IMG/VR virus record: IMGVR_UViG_3300042453_001855
Location: 1-27,779 of that record
Reading direction: 5' to 3' (one strand)
DNA from: a virus
Length of the DNA: 27,779 nt
Shown one piece after another: positions 5,374-11,006 of the stretch. The translations under genes were made by a program, and so were the position numbers. The notes under the pieces were generated by a model, which saw only the letters and a list, made by a program, of their open reading frames with translations, did no database searches and was not told where the DNA came from. The first letter of the stretch is position 1, and every line of letters starts with the position of its first letter.

Positions 5374-5463
5374 AGAAAGACACCCCACACGAAGTCACTT
5401 ATGGATTACGCTTCGTAGCCTTATGAATCCTGCCATCATCCGATGGTGGTTAGAATGTCTTTC
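5374..5463 (-). ncRNA. Multibranched structured RNA candidate between tRNA-Asp and tRNA-Glu
   Basis: A segment of about 90 nt is closed by an 8-bp stem GAAAGACA/TGTCTTTC. Inside it are CCATC-GGAT-GATGG and GGATT...AATCC, and an ACGAAG that could pair with a downstream CTTCGT as a pseudoknot. It is not a tRNA. The following 5464-5565 holds another stem CGTCAT/ATGACG and no gene. Function unknown. Confidence 0.4.
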
Positions 5464-5565
5464 CCCAATTCCAGTTCTTGCTACGTCATTCCTTACCTAA
5501 CTGGCAACATTCAGGATGACGTGCTACAACCACCAAGGAGGGACACTCCATCGGCAGCGTAGCAA

Positions 5566-5638
5566 CGACCCTAACGGGATTCGAACCCGTGATACCACCG
5601 TGACAGGGTAGCGTGATAGACCACTTCACTATAGGGTC
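5566..5638 (-). tRNA. tRNA-Asp(GTC)
   Basis: Acceptor GACCCTA/TAGGGTC with discriminator G, anticodon loop CTGTCAC, T arm ACGGG-TTCGAAT-CCCGT. Confidence 0.95.
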
Positions 5639-5684
5639 AAGAGCACAATCCACTACCAATGGTATCATTGGGCAGATTATGCAG

Positions 5685-5773
5685 TGAGAGAAGAGGGAAT
5701 TGCACCCCCAACGGTTCTTATGTAACGCTTTTACAGAGCGCCGCCACACATATCTAATAGTAGCCTTTCTCCC
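5685..5773 (-). tRNA. tRNA-Tyr(GTA), divergent D and T loops
   Basis: Acceptor GGGAGAA/TTCTCTC, anticodon loop CTGTAAA and a class-II variable arm, as in bacterial Tyr tRNA. The T loop is TGCAATT (G55 instead of T55), and the D loop TATTAGATATGT has no GG pair. These are the partners of the D-loop/T-loop contact, and both are altered. Confidence 0.85.
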
Positions 5774-5776
5774 AGA

Positions 5777-5844
5777 TAGGTTCAATTGAGTTACGGCACT
5801 GAAGAGCATTAGATCTCCCCCAAGAGTCCGTTTCAAGAGAACCT
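5777..5844 (-). ncRNA. Structured spacer between tRNA-Lys and tRNA-Tyr
   Basis: AGGTTC and GAACCT near the two ends of the spacer pair across about 60 nt, with ACGG/CCGT nested inside. No ORF or promoter. Same closed-element style as other spacers. Confidence 0.3.
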
Positions 5845-5846
5845 AA

Positions 5847-5918
5847 TGGGACATCTCGGATTCGAACCGAGGACTAACCGGTTAAAAGCCGGATACTCTA
5901 CCGCTGAGTTAATGTCCC
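5847..5918 (-). tRNA. tRNA-Lys(TTT)
   Basis: Acceptor GGGACAT/ATGTCCC, anticodon loop CTTTTAA, T arm CTCGG-TTCGAAT-CCGAG, discriminator A. Confidence 0.95.
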
Positions 5919-5944
5919 ACATAATATGGATAAATATTCGGTTG

Positions 5945-5986
5945 TCTAGGTTCTTGGTCTCTCGACCACTTGGCTAATGTACCACC
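5945..5986 (-). pseudogene. Possible truncated tRNA 5' half
   Basis: On the minus strand the segment begins like a tRNA: GGTGGTA, then CA, then TTAGCCAAGTGGTCGAGA resembling a D arm. No matching T arm or 3' acceptor follows. It may be a decayed class-II tRNA. Weak call. Confidence 0.25.
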
Positions 5987-6035
5987 GTTTGGTCTCTGGG
6001 GAGGGACTGGTGGACACTTAGGAAACTGTCACAGA

Positions 6036-6075
6036 CAATAAAAAAGGGGAGGAAACTTTTGGTTTCTCTCCCCTT
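6036..6075 (-). terminator. Rho-independent terminator after the 32-aa ORF
   Basis: Long stem built of AAGGGGAG-GAAAC and GTTTC-T-CTCCCCTT (one bulged T), 5-nt loop. On the minus strand it is followed by TTTTTTATTG. It ends the transcript that starts at the promoter 6223-6251, so the tRNA block below needs readthrough or its own promoter. Confidence 0.85.
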
Positions 6076-6100
6076 CTTTTGCTTTTATGAATTAAACATC

Positions 6101-6199
6101 TTACATATGTCTATCCATATCCGCAAACAGGGGAGCACCCTCAATATGCCAATAACGGCAATCAAGAATGGTAAACTGTTTGGGCATTGGGTAAGACAT
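6101..6199 (-). CDS. 32-residue small protein in the tRNA array
   Basis: ATG at 6199, stop TAA at 6101-6103. The peptide starts MSYPMPKQFTILD and ends GAPLFADMDRHM. AGGT lies 8 nt before the ATG. A strong promoter ends about 24 bp upstream and a strong terminator begins about 25 bp after the stop, so this is a complete monocistronic unit between tRNA-Arg(TCT) and tRNA-Lys. No signal peptide or membrane segment is seen, and the family is not recognised. Confidence 0.6.
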   Translation of the reverse strand: MSYPMPKQFTILDCRYWHIEGAPLFADMDRHM

Positions 6200-6220
6200 T
6201 GTTTTCGACCTAAGTGTTAT

Positions 6221-6251
6221 TATTTATAAGACTTTTTTGTTAAAAAGTCAA
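6221..6251 (-). promoter_or_regulatory. Overlapping early and late promoter of the 32-aa ORF
   Basis: TTGACT (6246-6251), 17-bp spacer, TATAAA (6223-6228). The -10 is part of TATAAATA (6221-6228), the T4 late-promoter consensus. The unit could be read both by host sigma70 and by a gp55-type late sigma factor. Confidence 0.7.
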
Positions 6252-6252
6252 G

Positions 6253-6326
6253 CGCCTCAGGCAGGATTCGAACCTGCGGCCAACCGCTTAGAAGGCGGAT
6301 GCTCTAGTCCACTGAGCTACTGAGGC
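6253..6326 (-). tRNA. tRNA-Arg(TCT)
   Basis: Acceptor GCCTCAG/CTGAGGC with discriminator G, anticodon loop CTTCTAA, T arm GCAGG-TTCGAAT-CCTGC. First tRNA of the array, just after a consensus promoter. Confidence 0.95.
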
Positions 6327-6343
6327 ATATTTGGTATGTAGTT

Positions 6344-6372
6344 ATTATAGTGGGGGAAGGGTTTTCTGTCAA
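6344..6372 (-). promoter_or_regulatory. Consensus sigma70 promoter of the tRNA array
   Basis: TTGACA (6367-6372), 17-bp spacer, TATAAT (6344-6349): 12 of 12 consensus bases. A 10-bp stem GGGAGGGGTT/AACCCTTCCC (6354-6380) with the loop inside the -35 overlaps it. The stem may end the upstream lysozyme transcript or act as an operator. Expected start near 6337, about 10 bp before tRNA-Arg. Confidence 0.88.
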
Positions 6373-6393
6373 CCCCTCCCTCCTATTTAATTG

Positions 6394-7041
6394 TTAAACT
6401 TCTACCTTGATCAGACGGGATGCATAATCATGAGCATACGAAGTGCGAGCACCATGATGCCCCCAACCAATCCAACTATACGCATAGTCCATGTAACGAT
6501 TGATGGATTTACCAGGAGTTTTCATCCTGTCCTCAATTTCTTTCCATTGGACTTCATTCGTAAGATAACGAAGTTGCGTGTGAAGTGTTGATGGCGAACC
6601 ACCAAACCTCTTAGCAAAATCACCCAATCCATAATAACGATTGGCAGATGTCCATTGAATCAGTCCGTAACCGCCACCGCAGTTACTCCAACTGGTTCTG
6701 CTACCACCTTCACAAATGTTAGGAATAAAAGTTGATTCCTGACGAATATTACCCATAATGGTAGCAAGGGCGTTTCTGTCTTTAATACCACGATCCTGGA
6801 AATATGCCAGGGTAGCATTCTCATGTTCATTACACCCTTTACAAATAAGCCTTTTCTCTTTTGACTTTTCTGGTGCAACCTCGCGGATTGCTGTCTTTGA
6901 TGTAGGCTCCTCCTGAATAATACTGAAAGGTGGTTGTTTTGGACCTTCAACAGGTGGAGGAGGAAACACTTGGGGCAGTGTTGCCGTTGTGGTTGTAACC
7001 ATTGCTGCGAGAGGAACGGCTACTGTAAAGAAATTTTGCAT
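6394..7041 (-). CDS. Phage tail-type lysozyme with N-terminal anchor
   Basis: 215 residues. The N-terminus (MQNFFTVAVPLAAMVTTTTA) looks like a signal or anchor. A Pro-rich linker follows to about 65, then a lysozyme-like domain: ALATIMGNIRQESTF (E102 as likely catalytic Glu), GGGYGLIQWTSANR and a C-terminal YSWIGWGHH. These are features of the phage tail lysozyme family, which cleaves peptidoglycan during DNA entry. GGAG sits 5 nt before the ATG, and the ATG overlaps the stop of a 27-aa ORF (TAATG), suggesting translational coupling. Whether it is a virion-borne or a lysis enzyme is not decided by the sequence. Confidence 0.8.
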   Translation of the reverse strand: MQNFFTVAVPLAAMVTTTTATLPQVFPPPPVEGPKQPPFSIIQEEPTSKTAIREVAPEKSKEKRLICKGCNEHENATLAYFQDRGIKDRNALATIMGNIRQESTFIPNICEGGSRTSWSNCGGGYGLIQWTSANRYYGLGDFAKRFGGSPSTLHTQLRYLTNEVQWKEIEDRMKTPGKSINRYMDYAYSWIGWGHHGARTSYAHDYASRLIKVEV

Positions 7042-7124
7042 TAACTCCGATTGAACTCTACATCCGTATAGGAAAAGCGCACTTCCCCTTTCTCAAGGGG
7101 CAGATCCCACGGCTCTAATTTCAC
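7041..7124 (-). CDS. 27-residue ORF coupled to the tail-lysozyme gene
   Basis: GTG start at 7124 preceded by GAGAG with 5-nt spacing; the stop TAA shares one base with the lysozyme ATG. Peptide begins (M)KLEPWDLPLEKGEVRFS. Possibly a real small gene or a leader peptide setting translation of the lysozyme. Family unknown. Confidence 0.45.
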   Translation of the reverse strand: MKLEPWDLPLEKGEVRFSYTDVEFNRS

Positions 7125-7140
7125 ACTCAAACTCTCATAA

Positions 7141-7162
7141 TAAAAAACCCACATAAGTGGGC
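7141..7162 (-). terminator. Rho-independent terminator
   Basis: CCCAC-TTAT-GTGGG followed by TTTTTTA on the minus strand. It lies 40 bp after the stop of the 48-aa gene ending at 7204. Confidence 0.85.
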
Positions 7163-7203
7163 TGTTTTCATTATAAGTTAATATTTAGTTTTTTGCAAGC
7201 TAG

Positions 7204-7350
7204 TCACATACTAAGGTTTAGAATCTCTTCACGAAATTCTGCATAAACCGCACAAGCATTCAAGTAATCTCCCATTTCTGCGAGATAATGAAGTCGGTCA
7301 ATAACACTATCCTTCAGATCTTCAACGTTGTCAATGAGCTGATGTTCCAT
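7204..7350 (-). CDS. 48-residue hypothetical protein
   Basis: Chosen start ATG 7350 follows AGGAAGG with 9-nt spacing; a longer frame to 7419 lacks such a site. The protein is short, acidic and predicted helical (MEHQLIDNVEDLKDSV...AEFREEILNLSM). It overlaps the 3' end of the GIY-YIG gene by 20 bp and is served by the promoter at 7391-7419. Function unknown. Confidence 0.65.
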   Translation of the reverse strand: MEHQLIDNVEDLKDSVIDRLHYLAEMGDYLNACAVYAEFREEILNLSM

Positions 7351-7768
7351 GAAAGTAATCCTTCCTGTAGTAACGACCAAGTACGTTGCTATTGTAGTAC
7401 CGAGGTTCCCCTGTGTCAAGGGCCTCTGTCAGGACATTATTTAGGAACAACTGACGGGTTTCCTCATAGTTTGTTTTACCTACAGAATCATGTAGGGAGA
7501 TTATGAATCTTCTGAACCTATCTTTTCCGTATTTTTTGATGTCTTCTTTAAGCTCTGGACAGGATCCATAATACTTTTTCCAATCAGATTCCTGTTTAGA
7601 TCTTCTAGTTGCACCCTTCTTCTTTCTGAAACTCCAGAAATATTTTCTCCCAAAGTAACTCCGATTATTTTCAAGGCAGTCAATACGATAAACAAAACCA
7701 AAATGATCCTGAATATGATCTGACTCAAAAACCTCTCCATTATAGAGCCAAGGGTTTTCATAGCTCAT
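7331..7768 (-). CDS. GIY-YIG family endonuclease
   Basis: 145 residues. The GIY-YIG core appears as GFVYRIDC (24-31) and YFGRKYF (38-44), followed by a basic segment (FRKKKGATRRSK) and EETRQLFLNNVL, carrying a likely metal-binding Glu (102 or 103) and Asn110. The family makes DNA cuts in homing enzymes such as T4 SegA and in repair nucleases. Compact size without an added DNA-binding domain fits small Seg-like enzymes of T4-type phages. A late-type ATAAATAA site (7793-7800) lies upstream. Family call moderately sure; homing activity inferred. Confidence 0.75.
   Translation of the reverse strand: MSYENPWLYNGEVFESDHIQDHFGFVYRIDCLENNRSYFGRKYFWSFRKKKGATRRSKQESDWKKYYGSCPELKEDIKKYGKDRFRRFIISLHDSVGKTNYEETRQLFLNNVLTEALDTGEPRYYNSNVLGRYYRKDYFHGTSAH
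7391..7419 (-). promoter_or_regulatory. Sigma70-type promoter inside the GIY-YIG gene
   Basis: TTGACA (7414-7419), 17-bp spacer, TACAAT (7391-7396). It would start transcription near 7384, 35 bp before the ATG of the 48-aa gene. It lies in coding sequence, so chance is possible, but 11 of 12 bases fit. Confidence 0.6.
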
Positions 7769-7792
7769 AAAGCTCTTAGAATTATATGAGCC

Positions 7793-7800
7793 TTATTTAT
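7793..7800 (-). promoter_or_regulatory. Late-promoter-like site before the GIY-YIG gene
   Basis: ATAAATAA on the minus strand, 25 bp before the ATG; one base off T4 TATAAATA. Confidence 0.4.
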
Positions 7801-7831
7801 CCTTTGAACCCGGACAGAGTTATTTTACCAA

Positions 7832-7855
7832 TAAAAAAGGGGGTAGTCAACCCCC
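7832..7855 (-). terminator. Rho-independent terminator after the Ala/Pro-rich gene
   Basis: GGGGGT-TGACT-ACCCCC followed by TTTTTTAT on the minus strand, about 20 bp after the stop codon at 7877. Confidence 0.9.
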
Positions 7856-7876
7856 AGAGTTATATTTTAATTGTTC

Positions 7877-9442
7877 TCAACGAACATTAGCACGATACCA
7901 TTTCTCAAAATCCTCTCTACGCTTGTCACCTCTTGGTGGCATAGGAGTTTTTTCTCCACGAACCTTTTCATACTTCTTATCTTCTTTTTCATGACCTTCT
8001 GGATTCTCACGAGCTCTTTGAGCTTCTGAGAGTTCAAGTTCCTGAGCATAAATCTCAGCAACTTCTTCCCAAGTATAATCAGAAAGATCATAACCTTCTT
8101 CAATGAGTTCGTCAACCCAGGCTTCTAAATCTTCCTGGCGAAGTTTCTTTCTTCTTTGTTTCTCCATTTGCTTTGGAGAAAGATTAGCACCTTTTCCACG
8201 ATTAGCAGAAGGATCCCATCTTGGACCTGGTTCAAATTCTATTCCCTTCTTACCAGCAAACATTTTGATGCGTGCTCTTGTACCATCATCTGTTTTTGAT
8301 GATTCATCAATTACCTTTTGAATCCACTTCTCCATCTTCTCATTGATGTCAACTTCTTCTTTTGTCATTTTCTTTCTGGCAGCCTTAACCAGTTTTCTTA
8401 AGGGTTTTCTGGTAGCTTCTCTACTATCTCTTGATTGTTGCTTAACAACGGACTCAAGATCATCTTCATCATCATCCTCATCATCCATGTCACCAAGATG
8501 ATATCCATGTCTCTGAGACATTGTACCACCCTTGTCTTTTCTCTTTTCACTATCAGCAGGATGTCCTGATTGCATTGGGCCATGATCCTTTGAACCAGCC
8601 TTGTAACCAGGATGACCCTTGCCTCCAGTGAGTTCCATGATGATGGATTCTCTCCACTCTTCACTCATGTTTGCCATCATTACGAGTGCATTCTCTTCGG
8701 TCTCTGCATATCCTTCATCTAGAAGGTGACCTTTGACGAGATCAAAGATGTCAACACCAGCAGAAAGGTTTGTACCTTTCTTAGCGAGGTCAAATGCGGT
8801 CTTGGTGGTTGATGGTGCAGGAGCCTTAGGTGCAGGTAGGGAGGACTTCATATCCTTCATAAGAGGATTTGTAGTTGCACTGGTTCCTCTTGTGCGATCT
8901 CTCTCTGCCTTTGCAGCAGCAAGTTTTGGATTTGCTTTTGCCCACTGATCCATTGCAGATCCTGCGGGTTTTGCAGCAGGAGTTGCGGGTGGTTTTGCAC
9001 CAGATGGTTTTGGAACTGATCCACCAGCAGGAGTTGGTTTTGCAGCAGCAGTAGGAGCAGGTTTTGCAGCTGGGGTAGGAGTTGGTTTTGCAGCAGCAGG
9101 AGCAGCGGGTTTTGGTGTTGCTGGTTTTGCAGCAGCAGGAGAGGGTTTTGCAGCAGGCGCAGCAGGTTTAATTACTCCACCACCTCTAACATTTCTATTT
9201 CTTGTTATTGGAGCTTCCGGTTTTCTTCCTGCAGCATTTCCATAAAGAAGAGTATTACCTAAAGCAGCTCTATTTTTTGCAACATTAGCATCATAAGCCG
9301 CTCTAGCTTTTGGATCTGTAGGAGCACCACGCTCCATAAGTTGCTCTACATCCTCTTCTACAACTTCCTCTGAGAGAACCTCAGGGGTCTCGTAAACATG
9401 GGAATAGGCCTCCATGAGACCCTTGATTTCTTCTGCTCTCAT
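7877..9442 (-). CDS. Ala/Pro/Lys-rich virion-like protein
   Basis: 521 residues in three parts. The N-terminus MRAEEIKGLMEAYSHVYE... to about 90 is acidic and helical. A low-complexity linker of AAKPxPAA repeats spans about 90-170. The C-terminal half is highly charged, with an acidic DDEDDDEDD run near 325 and a Lys/Arg-rich end. The opening MRAEEIKGLMEAYSHVY recalls virion proteins of T4-like cyanophages, but I cannot name a function. It is a separate transcription unit with an ATAAATAA late site upstream and a strong terminator. Confidence 0.75.
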   Translation of the reverse strand: MRAEEIKGLMEAYSHVYETPEVLSEEVVEEDVEQLMERGAPTDPKARAAYDANVAKNRAALGNTLLYGNAAGRKPEAPITRNRNVRGGGVIKPAAPAAKPSPAAAKPATPKPAAPAAAKPTPTPAAKPAPTAAAKPTPAGGSVPKPSGAKPPATPAAKPAGSAMDQWAKANPKLAAAKAERDRTRGTSATTNPLMKDMKSSLPAPKAPAPSTTKTAFDLAKKGTNLSAGVDIFDLVKGHLLDEGYAETEENALVMMANMSEEWRESIIMELTGGKGHPGYKAGSKDHGPMQSGHPADSEKRKDKGGTMSQRHGYHLGDMDDEDDDEDDLESVVKQQSRDSREATRKPLRKLVKAARKKMTKEEVDINEKMEKWIQKVIDESSKTDDGTRARIKMFAGKKGIEFEPGPRWDPSANRGKGANLSPKQMEKQRRKKLRQEDLEAWVDELIEEGYDLSDYTWEEVAEIYAQELELSEAQRARENPEGHEKEDKKYEKVRGEKTPMPPRGDKRREDFEKWYRANVR

Positions 9443-9471
9443 TTTTCTACGATAAAGGGCTTGTTATATTG

Positions 9472-9483
9472 TTATTTATTTAT
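9472..9483 (-). promoter_or_regulatory. Late-promoter-like site before the Ala/Pro-rich gene
   Basis: Two overlapping ATAAATA motifs on the minus strand, 30-41 bp before the ATG at 9442, overlapping the stop codon of the upstream gene. Confidence 0.45.
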
Positions 9484-9913
9484 CTTCAGGTTTCCAAAAA
9501 CAATCAGTTCCTTCAAAAACTGGAGAACACATTCTCATTGGTGGTGCAAGTTTCTTACAATCCTCTGAGTAACATAAGGACTCATTATTTTCTTCTTCAA
9601 TGTATTGCGGCTTATATTTTTTGTCCGATTCTACAATGATGCGATCATATTCTTTTGTCACATCTTTTATAGCCTTATCAACATCTCTACCGACTCTGCG
9701 GTTTACTTTGTCAGGATCTTGTAGTATAATCTCATTAAGAATACCTTGCGGGAAATACTTTCTTTGAATTTCATCCAATAAGTCCCAAAGTCCATGTTCC
9801 GATACTCCTGTACATTGTGAAAGTGTTGTGATAATTGTTGATACTACAATTCCAACTATAATTAATTGTTTCTTATCTGGTTTTTTATTACCGAATTGAA
9901 AATTAAATTGCAT
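9476..9913 (-). CDS. Membrane-anchored hypothetical protein
   Basis: 145 residues. A Lys-rich N-terminus is followed by one hydrophobic segment (about 16-34, QLIIVGIVVSTIITTLS) and a charged, largely helical remainder (KAIKDVTKEYDRIIVESDKKYK) with four Cys near the C-terminus. The topology (short cytoplasmic tail, one membrane span, periplasmic domain) would fit an inner-membrane spanin (Rz-like), but no partner outer-membrane lipoprotein is evident. Divergent from the tail-fibre gene at 9986. Function unknown. Confidence 0.7.
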   Translation of the reverse strand: MQFNFQFGNKKPDKKQLIIVGIVVSTIITTLSQCTGVSEHGLWDLLDEIQRKYFPQGILNEIILQDPDKVNRRVGRDVDKAIKDVTKEYDRIIVESDKKYKPQYIEEENNESLCYSEDCKKLAPPMRMCSPVFEGTDCFWKPEDK

Positions 9914-9948
9914 TATTTAAAATCATCTTACTACTAGTTATATGCATC

Positions 9949-9956
9949 AATAAATA
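9949..9956 (+). promoter_or_regulatory. Late-promoter-like site before the plus-strand tail fibre
   Basis: AATAAATA, 30 bp before the ATG at 9986. GAGGA lies 6-7 nt before that ATG. Confidence 0.5.
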
Positions 9957-9985
9957 TAAAAATAGAGAAGGACTGAGGAAAATTA

Positions 9986-11005
9986 ATGTCTAGACTCGGG
10001 ATCAACACTGGTAACAATCCTAATGATGGTCAGGGCGATCCATTGAGAGTTGCAATGGGTAAAATCAATAGCAACTTTTTAGAACTTTATAGTACCTTAG
10101 GAGATGGTTTTACATTATCCAGTTACGTAACAACTGCAGGAATTTCCACTCTCGCTCAAGGTTTAACTGGAAATCCAAGAATTAATGTTAGTGGTATTTT
10201 AAATACTGGAATTACAACCACAGAACACATTGAAGTAAGAAATATAACATCAACTGGAGTTGTTACTGCAACTCAATTTGTCGGTGATGGGTCTCAACTC
10301 ACTAATGTTACTGCACTTGTTGGTGGATTAGAAGTATTGGATAATAATGTTAGAAAGGGTGTTGCGAGAGAACTTAATTTTGGTGATAACATAGAGTCAA
10401 CTGGCCCAGATGGAGTGGGAAGGGTAACTATTTCAGTTTCTTCAAGTATTGGAAGTAGTTCATTTACTGGTGCGGCTTCAACAATTACCACCACTCAGAT
10501 CTCTAATTGGAATACTGCATATAGTTGGGGTAATCATGCTTCTGCTGGATACTTGACAAATGTTAATATCTCTGCAGGTGCAAACATAGCCGTAGTAGAA
10601 ACCTCTGAAGGAAATTTTATTATTACTGCAACTTCTTCAGGTAGTGTTGGATCTGCAGGAACTTGGGCAGTTAATGCATCGGGTATTCATACATCTAAAA
10701 ATGTTGGTATTGGAACCACTGTTGCGAGTTCCGCTCTAACAGTAGAAGGTGATGGTAGATTCAGTGGAGTCGTTACTGCAACAAGATTTGAGAGTACTTC
10801 TTCAGGAACTCCAACAATTGATTCTCCAAATAACTTAAATATTAATGCAATTAATGTTGCAATAAGCACCGATATAACTATAGGCAGAGACGCTTATGTT
10901 GGTGTAAATACATCAAGTGGTCTTGTACTAACTTCACCAAATGGAACTCAATATAGATTAGTAGTTGACAATTCAGGAAACCTCAGCACAGTTTTAGTAC
11001 CGTAA
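9986..11005 (+). CDS. Tail-fibre-like structural protein
   Basis: 339 residues opening MSRLGINTGNNPNDGQGD and KINSNFLELYSTLGDG, the N-terminal module of many cyanophage fibre proteins (also at the start of the 17459-20281 protein). It is followed by beta-rich repeats such as GVVTATQFVGDGSQLT and VGIGTTVASSALTVEGDGRFSG, and ends YRLVVDNSGNLSTVLVP. Such proteins form thin trimeric fibres that contact the host surface. Start supported by GAGGA. One base separates its stop from the protease gene, so the pair is co-translated. Role in adsorption is inferred. Confidence 0.85.
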   Translation: MSRLGINTGNNPNDGQGDPLRVAMGKINSNFLELYSTLGDGFTLSSYVTTAGISTLAQGLTGNPRINVSGILNTGITTTEHIEVRNITSTGVVTATQFVGDGSQLTNVTALVGGLEVLDNNVRKGVARELNFGDNIESTGPDGVGRVTISVSSSIGSSSFTGAASTITTTQISNWNTAYSWGNHASAGYLTNVNISAGANIAVVETSEGNFIITATSSGSVGSAGTWAVNASGIHTSKNVGIGTTVASSALTVEGDGRFSGVVTATRFESTSSGTPTIDSPNNLNINAINVAISTDITIGRDAYVGVNTSSGLVLTSPNGTQYRLVVDNSGNLSTVLVP

Positions 11006-11006
11006 A

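Noticed and set aside
5486-5836. 116-codon open frame across tRNA-Asp and tRNA-Tyr
   Set aside because: It runs through two tRNA genes and structured spacers, so it is a shadow.
2645-6326. CRISPR-like periodic repeats suggested by many similar short motifs
   Set aside because: The recurring GGATTCGAACC motif is the tRNA T arm, not a repeat-spacer array.
7299-7327. Second TTGACA (7322-7327) with a 17-bp spacer and GATAGT
   Set aside because: The -10 has only 4 of 6 consensus bases and the site lies inside a small gene; a much better promoter is 90 bp upstream.
8900-9170. Short tandem-like GCAGGTTTTGCAGCAG repeats
   Set aside because: These are codons of an Ala/Pro/Lys-rich linker within a protein, not an independent DNA repeat.
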